From: Comamonas jiangduensis
GTDB lineage: Bacteria; Pseudomonadota; Gammaproteobacteria; Burkholderiales; Burkholderiaceae_C
Assembly (NCBI RefSeq): GCF_902829245.1
Contig: NZ_CADEPJ010000035.1
Location: 1-47,834, forward strand
Length of the DNA: 47,834 bases
Direction: 5' to 3'
The notes beneath the pieces are model-generated. The model made no database searches and was not told the DNA's origin. It saw only the letters and a program-made list of their open reading frames with translations. Below are positions 8,848 through 18,726 of the stretch, piece after piece; the stretch's first letter is position 1, and every line of letters starts with the position of its first letter. The translations under genes were made by a program, and so were the position numbers.

Positions 8848-9973
8848 TTAAGCTCCGCGCAGAAACTCATCCAGCGCGGCCTGCGCAATCCGCCAGTTCG
8901 CGCCGATCTTGCGGCCTTTGAGCTGACCGGTCTCCAGCTCGGCAAGCACGTCGGCCACGTCCACGCCCAGCAGCTGGGCGGTCGGCTCCGGCGTGTAGAC
9001 CTGCAACGCAGGGGCAGCGCCGACCGGAGTGGCCTGAGCATCTTGGGTTGCGGCGGCTGAGAAGGCATCGTTCCCCGGAGGCACGACCAGTCCAGGCTGG
9101 GCTCCCGGTGCGGTGCTCGGTTGCTGCATCTGCCGCATCATCTCCTGGGCCATGCCAAAGCCCATGGCCATGGTGGCGGGCAGGGTGGCTGCCGCCGCGC
9201 CTTCGCCGCCGTGTGCCATGGCCTGGCCCATCTGGTACTTCACATAATCGTTGAGGTTGCCGATGGCGCCATGCTGGAGCGCTTGTCGATGGCCTGCTCC
9301 ACCTCGGGCGGCACGGAGACGTTCTCCAGCACAAAGCTGGTCACCTCGATGCCGTACTTCTCCACCATCGCCGGGTTGATGATCTGCACCAGCGCCTGGC
9401 CCAGGTCGCCATAGCGCGTGGCCACGTCCAGCACCGGCACCTGGGCCTTGGCCAGGGCTTCGGTAAACACGCTGACGATGCGCGAGCGCATGGTGTCGGC
9501 AAACTCGTCGATGCGGAAGTTCTGGTCCGTGCCCGCCACTTCCCTGAGGAACAGCGCAGGCTGCACGATGCGGAAGTCGTAGGTGCCGAAGGCGCGGATG
9601 CGCACCACGCCAAAGTCCTTGTCGCGCATCAGCACGGGGTTGGAGGTGCCCCACTTGTTGCCCGTGAACAGGCGTGTGTTGATGTAGTAGACGTCGCACT
9701 TGAAGGGCGACTGGAAACCGTACTTCCAGCCCAGGATGGTGGACAGCACGGGCACGTTCTCGGTGCTCAGCGTGTGCTTGCCGGGGCCGAACAGGTCGGC
9801 GTACTGGCCGGCGGCCACGAACTGCACCTGCTGCGATTCGCGCACGATCAGCTGGGCGCCATTCTTGATTTCCTTGTCGTCGTCCGGCCAGCGGTAGGAG
9901 AGCGTGTCGCGCGAGTCATCGGTCCATTCGATGACCTCGATCAGTTGGTTCTGATGATGTTGAACAGATTCAT
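8848..9973 (-). CDS. SPFH-domain (virion-core-like) protein with C-terminal HTH tail (frameshifted)
   Basis: The protein starts at ATG 9973 (MNLFNII). After a one-base correction near 9948 it reads NQLIEVIEWTDDSRDTLSYR. The SPFH/YdjI-like domain follows, with YADLFGPGKHTL and FGTYDFRI. A second lost G near 9263 separates it from the C-terminal part NLNDYVKYQMGQAMA. A Met/Gln/Pro-rich linker leads to a last 45-residue module, QLLGVDVADVLAELETG plus KIGANWRIAQAALDEFL. That module matches the excisionase/MerR-type helix-turn-helix pattern. The restored length is about 375 residues. SPFH proteins usually form membrane-associated oligomers; a DNA-binding-like tail on one is unusual. Confidence 0.8.
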
Positions 9974-10331
9974 GCCACGCCTCGCTAGCCGGTCAGAAGA
10001 AAAAGGGTGGAGCCATTGTAGGGCGGGCTTTTGGGCCGTGTGGCACAGAGAAATTCAAAAATATAGCTATTGGTGCTTATTGCATATATGTTTAAGCCAT
10101 AAATAGTGTTGAAGTGACTGCGAGGAAAGCGTAAGGTGCTCCCTTATTGAAAGCGTCGCAGCCTTTGTTGACCATTGAAAGGCGCTGTAACTGCCGATAG
10201 GGTAGCGAGAGGCCTAGAATCACCCCTTTGCGCGCGCGAGCGGGGCCTTTGCTGTGCCCGCTGGTTGTGCGGTCTCTTATAACGATGGGGTTGGCGCTTG
10301 CGTGCCAGCCTTCTACCCTTTTTCAGACACC
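9974..10331. other. Gene-free divergent region between the SPFH gene and glyQ
   Basis: This 358-bp stretch should contain the promoters for both divergent genes. It holds a degenerate dispersed-repeat copy (AAATATAGCTATTGGTGCTT near 10057, AAGCCATAAATAG after it). I found no convincing sigma-70 promoter pair, RNA gene or riboswitch. Confidence 0.5.
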
Positions 10332-11267
10332 ATGCTGACCTTCCAACAAATCATTCTGAAACTGCAGTCCTACTGGGCCGAACACGGCTGCGCACTGCTC
10401 CAGCCCTATGACATGGAAGTCGGCGCCGGCACGTCGCACACCGCCACCTTCCTGCGCGCCATCGGCCCCGAGCCCTGGAAGGCCGCCTACGTGCAGCCCA
10501 GCCGCCGCCCCAAGGACGGCCGCTACGGCGAAACCCCCACCCGCCTGCAGCACTACTACCAGTTCCAGGTGGTCCTCAAGCCCGCGCCCGACAACATCCT
10601 GGAGCTGTACCTGGCTCGCTGGAAGCGCTGGGCTTTGATCTGAAGAAAACGACATCCGCTTTGTGGAAGACGACTGGGAGAACCCCACGTTGGGCGCTTG
10701 GGGCCTGGGCTGGGAAGTTTGGCTCAACGGCATGGAAGTGACCCAGTTCACCTACTTCCAGCAGGTCGCCGGCATCGACTGCAAGCCTGCCACAGGCGAG
10801 ATCACCTATGGTCTGGAGCGCTTGGCCATGTACCTGCAGGGCAAGGAATCGGTGTACGACCTGGTCTATACCGACGGCCTGACCTATGGCGACGTGTTCC
10901 ACCAGAACGAGGTGGAGCAGTCCACCTACAACTTCGAGCATTCGAATGCCGAGTTCCTGTTCAGCGCCTTTGCGGCCCACGAAGACACCGCCAACCAGCT
11001 GATTGACGCGCAGTTGGCGCTGCCTGCCTATGAGCAAGTGCTCAAGGCCGCCCACACCTTCAACCTGCTGGATGCGCGCGGTGCCATCTCGGTGACCGAG
11101 CGTGCCGCTTATATTGGCCGCATCCGCAACCTGGCCCGTGCCGTGGGCAAGAGCTATCTGGACAGCCGCGCGCGCCTGGCTTCCCCATGGCGCCCAAGGC
11201 ACATGCCGATGAAGTGCTGGCCGAGCTGGCCAAAGCCGCAGAGCAACAAGCCAAGAAGGCTGCGTAA
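10332..11267 (+). CDS. glyQ: Glycyl-tRNA synthetase alpha subunit (three frameshifts)
   Basis: GlyQ is the catalytic subunit of the alpha2beta2 glycyl-tRNA synthetase. It begins [20 protein letters not shown], followed by [12 protein letters not shown] and the class II motif region [13 protein letters not shown]. Three one-base losses interrupt it: a G near 10617 (should give [12 protein letters not shown]), an A near 10650 ([15 protein letters not shown]), and a G near 11180 ([15 protein letters not shown]). The restored protein of about 311 residues ends EQQAKKAA with TAA 11265-11267. The gene is essential, so these breaks are most likely sequencing errors. glyS follows after a repeat. Confidence 0.95.
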
Positions 11268-11292
11268 GCGGGCCCTGTCTGAATACTTAATC

Positions 11293-11338
11293 AAATTTGC
11301 CTCTGGCGCTTATCTGGTAAGCGCTAGCAGCTATCAAA
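11293..11338 (+). repeat. GCGCTT/AAGCGC dispersed repeat, well-preserved copy B
   Basis: This copy lies in the glyQ-glyS gap. TGGCGCTTATC and AAGCGCTAGCAGCTATCAAA match copy A at 5903-5948 with few differences, and the paired half-sites GCGCTT/AAGCGC are kept. Confidence 0.85.
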
Positions 11339-11344
11339 AATACC

Positions 11345-13456
11345 ATGACCGCACAGAATCTTCTTGTTGAACTGTTTGTTGAAGAATTGCCTCCCAAGGC
11401 CTTGCAAAAGCTGGGCGAGGCCTTCGCCGGCGGGGTGTTGGAGCAACTGAAAGCGCAGGGTCTGCGGGCCTCCAGCGAGTCGCGCTTGACGGCTTACGCC
11501 TCGCCCCGCCGTTTGGATGCGCACATCACCGAAGTACTGCCCCAGGCCGAAGACAAAGCAGTGTCGCAAAAGCTCATGCCCGTGTCGGTGGGACTGGACG
11601 CCGAAGGCAAAGCCACGCCCGCGCTGCTCAAGAAGCTGGCGGCACTGGGCGCTGACGCGTCCGCCGTCGCTGGCCTGCTGCGCGAAGGTGAAGGCAAGGC
11701 CGAAGCCCTGTTCTACGCTTCCACCGTCAAGGGTGTGGTGCTGGCCGATGGCGTGCAAAAAGCACTGGACGAAGCGATCGCCAAGCTGCCCATCCCCAAG
11801 GTCATGCGCTACCAGTTGCAAGACGGCTGGACCAGCGTGAACTTTGTGCGCCCGCCCACGGCTTGGTCGTGCTGCACGGCACGCAAGTGCTGGTCGGTGT
11901 GAAGACGCTGGGCTTGACCGCAGGCAACGCCACGCACGGTCACCGCTTTGAAGCCAAGGTCGACCCCGTCGTGGTCCACAACGCGGACAGCTACGCGGAG
12001 CAGCTGCGCGAAGAAGGCGCCGTGATCGCCAGCTTTACCGAGCGCCGTGCCGATATTGCGCGCCAGCTGCAAGCTGCTGCCGAGCATGTGGGTGGCGGTG
12101 TGCGCCCGATTGACGATGCCGCGTTGCTGGACGAAGTGACCGCGCTGGTCGAGCGCCCCAACGTGCTGGTCTGTGAATTTGAAAAAGAATTCCTGGCCGT
12201 GCCCCAGGAATGCCTGATTCTGACCATGAAGGCCAACCAGAAGTACTTCCCGCTGCTGGATGCCCAAGGCAAGCTGACCCACCAGTTCCTTATCGTCAGC
12301 AACATCGTCCGCGGATGCCTCCGCCGTGATCGAAGGCAACGAGCGCGTGGTGCGCCCCCGCCTGGCCGACGCCAAGTTCTTCTTTGACCAGGACCGCAAG
12401 AAAACCCTGGAAAGCCGCGTCGAAGGCTTAGGCAAGGTCGTCTACCACAACAAGCTGGGCACCCAGGGCGAACGCGTGGACCGCGTACGTGCCATTGCCA
12501 AGGCGATTGCCCAACAATTGGGTGACGCGCAACTGGTGGCACAGGCTGATCTGGCCGCCAAGCTGGCCAAGACCGACCTGGTGACCGACATGGTGGGCGA
12601 ATTCCCCGAGCTGCAAGGCATCATGGGCCGCTACTACGCGCTGAATGACGGTCTGGATGAAGCTGTTGCAGACGCTATTGAAGACCACTACAAGCCCCGC
12701 TTTGCCGGTGACGAACTGCCCCGTGGCGATGCAGGCGTGGTGGTGGCGCTGGCTGACAAGCTTGAAACCTTGGTCGGCATGTTCGGCATTGGCAACCTGC
12801 CCACGGGCGACCGCGACCCCTTCGCCCTACGCCGCCATGCGCTGGGCGTGATCCGCATGCTGGTGGAAAAGAACCTGCCGCTGGAACTGCACGCCCTGCT
12901 CCAAAGCGCCGTGCCCGCCTTTGGCGACAAGATCACAGACGCCACTGCCCAGCTGGAAGACTTCTTCTTTGACCGCCTGTCCGTCAGCCTGCGCGAGCAA
13001 GGCTATACCGCCCAGGAAGTGGAAGCCGTGCTGGCCCTGCGCCCACAGCGCCTGTCGGATGTGCAAAAGCGCCTGGAAGCTGTGCGTGCTTTTGCGGCAC
13101 TGCCTGAAGCACAGGCACTGGCCGCCGCCAACAAGCGCGTGAGCAATATCCTGAAAAAGGCCGAAGACGAAGTTCAAGCCCAAGTCAACGAAGCGCTGCT
13201 GGTGGAGCAGGCAGAAAAAGACCTGTTTGCAGCGCTGCAAACCGTGGCACCCAAGGCACAGCAGCAGTTTGAATCAAGCGACTACACTGCCAGCCTGCAG
13301 ACCCTGGCCGCCTTGCGTGCCCCAGTGGATGCGTTCTTTGAGCATGTGATGGTGAATGCGGAGGATGCCGCTTTAAAGGCCAATCGCTTGGGCTTGCTGG
13401 CTACGCTGCATGCAGCGATGAATCGGGTGGCGGATTTGGCGAAGTTGGCGGTTTGA
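11345..13456 (+). CDS. glyS: Glycyl-tRNA synthetase beta subunit (two frameshifts)
   Basis: GlyS is the beta subunit needed for tRNA-Gly binding. It starts [20 protein letters not shown], the standard N-terminus. A G is missing near 11854 (restored: [14 protein letters not shown]). A G appears extra near 12307 (restored: [19 protein letters not shown]), so the original frame is regained. The core includes [19 protein letters not shown] and [13 protein letters not shown]. The C-terminal DALR-like anticodon-binding region runs to a stop at 13454-13456. The restored length of about 703 residues is normal. Base composition falls abruptly just after the stop, marking the edge of the O-antigen island. 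Confidence 0.95.
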
Positions 13457-13575
13457 GCTTCAGGCTAGGTGTTGAGGAAATGAAGTGTAAACAGCTAGTT
13501 TGGTAAAAAAAGATATGAACCAGTCTATTGATGAAGGTTTTCTTGTGGCAACCAATATTAGCTGCAAATAATTTT

Positions 13576-14789
13576 ATGAATATTACTATTGTTGGCACCG
13601 GCTACGTTGGACTTGCTAATGCAGTTCTTCTGGCTCAACACAATCAGGTTACCGCTTTGGATGTGATTCCTGAAAAAGTGGAGAAGATTAATAATCGAAT
13701 TTCTCCAATTGAAGATGCTGAAATTCAGTATTATCTATCTCATCAACAACTGCAGTTAACGGCTACACTGAATAAAAAGCAAGCCTACAAAAATGCTGAT
13801 TTTGTGCTGATTGCCACGCCAACGAATTATGAAGCAAAAAGCAATTATTTCGATACATCCAGTGTCGAAAGCGTTGTAGATGATATTCAAAAAATCAATC
13901 CTAAGGCCACAATTGTTATTAAGTCAACAGTGCCGGTTGGTTATACTCTGAAGCTTCGTGAAAAATATCCTGATTTGACCATTATTTTTTCGCCGGAATT
14001 CTTACGAGAGGGGAAGGCGCTTTACGACAACCTGTATCCAAGCCGTATTGTTGTTGGGTCAAACTGTGAAAAAGCTGAAATCTTCGCCAAAATTTTACAG
14101 CAGGGTGCAATAAAGCAGGATATACCTGTGCTTTTTACAAAAAGCACAGAAGCTGAAGCCATTAAGCTTTTTTCTAACACTTATCTGGCTATGCGTGTTG
14201 CTTATTTTAATGAGCTTGACACTTATGCTGCTGTACATGGGCTTGATACAAGGCAAATCATTGAAGGGGTAGGGCTGGATCCCCGTATTGGTAATCACTA
14301 CAACAATCCCAGCTTTGGCTATGGCGGGTATTGCTTGCCTAAAGATACAAAACAACTATTGGCTAACTATGACAAAGTGCCTAGTAATTTAATCAAGGCT
14401 ATTGTTGATTCCAATCGAACCCGTAAAGATTTCATTGCACAGGATATTATTGAACGTGCATTAATGAGCGAGTTGCATAAAACTGAAGGTAATGGTTTTC
14501 ATGCTCCTCCGACTGTCGGAATTTATCGTTTGGTGATGAAGGAAGGTTCAGATAATTTCCGTGCTTCGGCGATTCAGGGTATTATGAAACGAATCAAGGC
14601 TAAGGGTATTCAGGTTGTGGTTTATGAACCGGTGCTTAAGGAGAATCACTTTTATCATTCCCCTGTCATTAATGACTTGAAGGTTTTTAAGGAAAAGAGT
14701 TGCCTAATCGTGGCTAATCGAATGACAGATGATTTGATTGATGTGAAAGAAAAATATACACTAGAGACTTATTTAATGAAGATCTATAG
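13576..14789 (+). CDS. ugd: UDP-glucose 6-dehydrogenase (AT-rich, 3' frameshift)
   Basis: Ugd oxidises UDP-glucose to UDP-glucuronate for surface polysaccharide. I start it at ATG 13576 ([19 protein letters not shown]), giving the NAD-binding GTGYVGL at once. Further motifs are [19 protein letters not shown], and the catalytic-Cys segment [14 protein letters not shown]. The recorded frame reads past the natural end; one A added near 14754 gives [10 protein letters not shown] with TAG 14787-14789. The compact form of about 404 residues resembles the enterobacterial Ugd type. A short insertion (about residues 298-310) lies before VGIYRLVMK. Codon use is AT-rich, unlike neighbours, which suggests transfer. 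Confidence 0.93.
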
Positions 14790-14961
14790 AGGATGGGTTC
14801 GGAGGCTTTTGTTTTTCGTAGCATGCTAGCACCTTCTCAGCATGCACTCATTAAATAATTTCTGAACACTCTATTAATTCATGTGAGAACGGAAAATTAG
14901 TTCACTTTGTGCAAAAAATACAGGTGCTTGCGATTCGAGCTCGGAACGATGTATTAACTTC

Positions 14962-14973
14962 GGCGGTAGCGGA
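14962..14973 (+). promoter_or_regulatory. ops/JUMPstart-like element upstream of the ddh genes
   Basis: GGCGGTAGCGGA matches the enterobacterial ops element GGCGGTAGCGTG at 10 of 12 positions, including the whole GGCGGTAG core. It lies 45 bp before the ddhD start in the untranslated leader. The preceding TGTATTAACTTC also loosely resembles JUMPstart flanking sequence. In enterics this element recruits RfaH to O-antigen operons; its use here is inference. Confidence 0.45.
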
Positions 14974-15018
14974 GTTCACTATAAGCCCATGAGTAATAAA
15001 GGGGCTGATATATAAGTT

Positions 15019-16005
15019 ATGCCAACTGTAAAACTCGTCAACAACAAAACTTTTGACTGCCAGTCCGGGCAAACACTGCTCGAGGCTGCGTATGCACATG
15101 GCATTGCGCTCGAACATAGTTGCCGTACAGGCCGCTGTGGTGTCTGTAAAGCACAGATGCTCGATGGCACTACAAAGGCTATCAAAGCTGAAGAATCGCT
15201 CTGTGCAGAAGAGCAGGCTGTTGGATTCATTCTTACCTGCTGCCGGACAGCAGTTACTGACGTTTCTCTTGACATCGAAGACTTGGGCGAATTCGGCAAA
15301 ATTGCAACAAGGACGCTTCCCTGTCGTATCGATAGTCTTTCGCATCTCACGGACGACGTTATCGAGGTTACACTGCGCACCCCGCCGGCGAGCCGTCTCA
15401 TCTATTTGCCTGGGCAGTACATTGACGTGATTGGCAAAGACGGGTTGCGTCGCAGCTACTCGATTGCCAACGCCCCTCGCGACGACGGCAAACTCACGCT
15501 CCAGATTCGAAAGGTTCCAGGGGGCATGATGAGTCGTTACTGGTTCGAAGAAGCGCAAGCGAACGACTTATTGCGTCTGGAAGGTCCGCTCGGCACCTTC
15601 TTTCTTCGTACTTCGGATGCCTCGCAACTGGTATTGCTCGCAACTGGCACAGGCATCGCCCCCATCAGGGCGATGCTTGAACAACTCGCCGCTAAACCTG
15701 CTATGAACACGTACCGCCGGATACACGTTTACTGGGGGGGGCGCACCGAGAAAGATCTTTATTGGACGCCGGACTATTCTGTACTCCCGCTGTGTTTCGT
15801 TCCGGTTCTCTCGCGTTCACCAGACAGCACTGGGGCCAAAGGCTATGTGCAGGATGCTGTACTGGCTGACGGCATTGACCTTGCAGATGCCATCATCTAC
15901 GCCTGCGGCTCCGAATCCATGATTTCCAGTGCCATGAACAAGCTCATTGCAGCTGGCCTCCGACGCAAAAACTTCTATTTTGATGCTTTTGTAAGCTCTA
16001 ACTAA
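15019..16005 (+). CDS. ddhD: CDP-6-deoxy-delta-3,4-glucoseen reductase (E3)
   Basis: DdhD (AscD/RfbI) passes electrons from NADH through FAD and a plant-type [2Fe-2S] cluster to the PLP enzyme DdhC, removing the C3 hydroxyl of CDP-4-keto-6-deoxyglucose. The N-terminal ferredoxin domain shows C35, C40, C43 (CRTGRCGVC) and C74/C75. The FAD-binding RSYS lies at 145-148, and the pyridine-nucleotide segment is ATGTGIAPI. The 328-residue length is normal and the frame is intact. It is the first gene of the ddhDABC run, 18 bp before ddhA. Confidence 0.93.
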   Translation: MPTVKLVNNKTFDCQSGQTLLEAAYAHGIALEHSCRTGRCGVCKAQMLDGTTKAIKAEESLCAEEQAVGFILTCCRTAVTDVSLDIEDLGEFGKIATRTLPCRIDSLSHLTDDVIEVTLRTPPASRLIYLPGQYIDVIGKDGLRRSYSIANAPRDDGKLTLQIRKVPGGMMSRYWFEEAQANDLLRLEGPLGTFFLRTSDASQLVLLATGTGIAPIRAMLEQLAAKPAMNTYRRIHVYWGGRTEKDLYWTPDYSVLPLCFVPVLSRSPDSTGAKGYVQDAVLADGIDLADAIIYACGSESMISSAMNKLIAAGLRRKNFYFDAFVSSN

Positions 16006-16023
16006 CTTGAACCTGTAGAAAAA

Positions 16024-16797
16024 ATGAAAGCTGTCATTCTTGCCGGCGGCCTGGGCACCCGACTCAGTGAAGAAACCAGTACACGCCCTAAACCTATGGT
16101 CGAAATAGGTGGACACCCAATCCTGTGGCACATCATGAAGATGTATTCGTCCCACGGCATCAACGACTTCGTGATCTGTTGCGGTTATAAGGGCTACGTG
16201 ATCAAGGAATACTTTGCCAACTACTTCCTGCACATGTCGGACATCACGTTCAACATGCGCGATAACAGCATGGAAGTTCACAACAAACGTGCCGAGCCTT
16301 GGACTGTCACCCTCGTGGACACTGGCGACAGCTCCATGACGGGTGGTCGCCTGCGTCGGGTGCGCGACTATGTCAAGAATGAAGAAGCCTTTTGCTTCAC
16401 CTATGGGGATGGCGTTGGCAACATTGACATCACAGAAACCATTCGCTTTCACAAGAAGCATGGCAAAGCCGCTACCTTGACTGCTACCTACCCTCCCGGT
16501 CGTTTCGGTGCGCTTGACGTCCGCCAGGGGCAAGTCATGAGCTTCAAGGAAAAGCCCAAAGGCGACGGTGCCATGATCAATGGTGGCTTCTTTGTGCTTA
16601 GTCCGAAAGTGCTCGACTACATCACCGATGACAGCACGATTTGGGAGCAGGAGCCGCTCAACAACCTGGCTAAGGATGGGCAGTTGATGGCTTATGAGCA
16701 CTACGGTTTCTGGCAGCCCATGGATACGTTGCGTGACAAAAACCACCTTGAAGACCTCTGGAAAAGCGGTAACGCTCCCTGGAAGACATGGGACTGA
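16024..16797 (+). CDS. ddhA: Glucose-1-phosphate cytidylyltransferase
   Basis: DdhA (RfbF) makes CDP-glucose from CTP and glucose-1-phosphate, the first step toward CDP-3,6-dideoxyhexoses. It begins [19 protein letters not shown] with the nucleotidyltransferase signature GGLGTRL, then [10 protein letters not shown] and [10 protein letters not shown]. The 257-residue length matches the family exactly and the frame is intact. The gene lies 18 bp after ddhD and 7 bp before ddhB. Confidence 0.96.
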   Translation: MKAVILAGGLGTRLSEETSTRPKPMVEIGGHPILWHIMKMYSSHGINDFVICCGYKGYVIKEYFANYFLHMSDITFNMRDNSMEVHNKRAEPWTVTLVDTGDSSMTGGRLRRVRDYVKNEEAFCFTYGDGVGNIDITETIRFHKKHGKAATLTATYPPGRFGALDVRQGQVMSFKEKPKGDGAMINGGFFVLSPKVLDYITDDSTIWEQEPLNNLAKDGQLMAYEHYGFWQPMDTLRDKNHLEDLWKSGNAPWKTWD

Positions 16798-16804
16798 GTC
16801 TTTT

Positions 16805-17872
16805 ATGAATGTAAACGTCAATCCAGCCTTCTGGTGTGGCAAAAAGGTTTTTCTCACCGGTCATACAGGCTTCAAGGGCAGTTGGCTTTCGCTATGGCTG
16901 CAGAGCATGGGGGCTCAGGTCAAGGGCTTTGCCCTTGATGCGCCGACCGTTCCTGCGCTCTTCACCGAGGCGAAGGTTGGAGACGGCATGGAATCCCAGA
17001 TCGGTGACATTCGCGATCTTGTCACCATCACTGCCAGCATGAAGGGCTTCAATCCCGACATCCTCATCCACATGGCTGCGCAGCCACTCGTACGCCTGTC
17101 TTATCGCGAACCCGTCGAGACTTACGCCATCAATGTGATGGGGACAGTACACGTGCTGGAAGCTGCGCGCCAGTGCACAAACTTGCGTGCTATCGTGAAT
17201 GTCACCACGGACAAATGCTATGAAAACCGCGAGTGGGAATGGGGCTATCGTGAAAACGAACCCATGGGAGGGCACGACCCCTACAGCAACAGCAAAGGCT
17301 GTTCCGAACTTGTTACTGCAGCTTACCGTAACTCTTTCTTCAACTCGGTGGATGCTCCAGCGCTAGCCACGGCGCGCGCCGGCAACGTGATTGGTGGTGG
17401 TGACTGGGCTGAGGACCGTCTTATCCCAGACATCTTGCGCGCTTTTGAGTGCAAGCAATCCGTTGTCATTCGCAACCCACACGCGACACGCCCATGGCAG
17501 CATGTGCTTGAACCACTGAGTGGCTATCTCTTACTGGCAGAAAAACTCTACACCGAAGGCGCAGCTTTCGCACAAGGGTGGAACTTTGGGCCACGTGATG
17601 ACGATGTTCAGCCGGTTGAATGGATCCTCAATCATATGGTCGCCCGCTGGGGCCAAGGTGCCTGTTGGCAACTGGATACCAGTCCACAACCTCATGAAGC
17701 GCAATTGCTAAAGCTGGATATCTCCAAAGCCCGAGCCAAGCTTAAGTGGCTTCCGCGCTGGTCACTCACGAAGGCGCTGGACAGCATCGTCGACTGGCAC
17801 CAAGCGTGGCTTGGTGGAGCAAATATGCACGACAAGACGCTGGAACAGATCCAGCGCCATCAGAACCACTAA
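16805..17872 (+). CDS. ddhB: CDP-glucose 4,6-dehydratase
   Basis: DdhB (RfbG) converts CDP-glucose to CDP-4-keto-6-deoxyglucose. From ATG 16805 it reads [20 protein letters not shown], followed by the nucleotide-binding [10 protein letters not shown]. The catalytic region shows [10 protein letters not shown] and the YxxxK pair in [11 protein letters not shown]. Also present is [17 protein letters not shown], typical of this subfamily. The 355-residue length is normal and the frame is intact. Upstream in-frame starts fall inside ddhA and are not used. Confidence 0.95.
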   Translation: MNVNVNPAFWCGKKVFLTGHTGFKGSWLSLWLQSMGAQVKGFALDAPTVPALFTEAKVGDGMESQIGDIRDLVTITASMKGFNPDILIHMAAQPLVRLSYREPVETYAINVMGTVHVLEAARQCTNLRAIVNVTTDKCYENREWEWGYRENEPMGGHDPYSNSKGCSELVTAAYRNSFFNSVDAPALATARAGNVIGGGDWAEDRLIPDILRAFECKQSVVIRNPHATRPWQHVLEPLSGYLLLAEKLYTEGAAFAQGWNFGPRDDDVQPVEWILNHMVARWGQGACWQLDTSPQPHEAQLLKLDISKARAKLKWLPRWSLTKALDSIVDWHQAWLGGANMHDKTLEQIQRHQNH

Positions 17873-17907
17873 GGCGGCACTACCGCCACAGCGAACAAAA
17901 AAGACCC

Positions 17908-18726
17908 ATGACCCCAGAAACCCTTCGTCAAGAAATCAGCAAGCTCGTCGAGCAATTCGCCAGCATTACTCACACCGCCAAGCCCTTCACACCAGGTACA
18001 ACGGTCATTCCACCTTCCGGCAAGGTCATCGGTGCACGTGAATTGCACCTTATGGTCGAAGCTGCGCTGGATGGCTGGTTGACAACAGGCCGTTTCAATG
18101 CCGAATTTGAGCGCAAGTTGGCAGAATTTATTGGCGTGAAGCACCTAATCACCGTCAACTCGGGATCATCCGCCAACCTTGTCGCATTTAGCACGCTTAC
18201 CTCACCCAAGTTGGGCGATCGCGCAATCAAAAAGGGGGATGAAGTTATTGGCGTGGCTGCCGGCTTTCCAACTACGGTCAATCCCATTGTGCAATTTGGC
18301 GCTATACCGGTCTTTGTCGACGTCGACATGGCGACGCACAACATCAATGCAGAACTGATAGAAGCTGCCATCACACCCAAAACCAAGGCCATCATGTTGG
18401 CTCACACGTTGGGCAACCCCTTTAACCTCACCAAGGTCAAGTCCTTGTGCGACAAGTATGGTCTGTGGTTGGTGGAAGACTGCTGTGACGCCCTTGGTGC
18501 CACTTACGATGGCAAGATGGTCGGCACCTGGGGTGACATTGCCACTCTCAGTTTCTACCCTGCTCACCATATCACCATGGGTGAAGGCGGTGCAGTATTC
18601 ACCAATAACAGCCAACTCAAGACCATTGCCGAATCCTTCCGTGATTGGGGGCGTGACTGCTACTGTGCACCCGGCTGCGATGACACCTGTGGCAAGCGTT
18701 TCTGCTCCTTTATGCGTAGACTATAA
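17908..18726 (+). pseudogene. ddhC: CDP-4-keto-6-deoxyglucose 3-dehydrase (E1), C-terminally truncated
   Basis: DdhC (AscC/RfbH) is a PMP/[2Fe-2S] enzyme that starts C3 deoxygenation together with DdhD. From ATG 17908 the residue numbering agrees with the known Yersinia E1 pattern: the His that replaces the usual PLP lysine is at 220/221 ([14 protein letters not shown]), and the cluster cysteines are C193, C251, C253 and C261 (C-X57-C-X1-C-X7-C). Family homology ends at GKRF, residue 265 of about 437, and seven unrelated codons lead to TAA 18724-18726. The C-terminal domain is missing. The downstream sequence is the back half of a glycosyltransferase in another frame. Confidence 0.88.

Noticed and set aside
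10168-10220. Sigma-70 promoter TTGACC with TAGAAT before glyQ
   Set aside because: The spacing between the two boxes is about 41 bp, far from the usual 16-18 bp.
10120-10331. Riboswitch or T-box ahead of glyQ
   Set aside because: No conserved stem or core sequence of a glycine riboswitch or T-box could be found.
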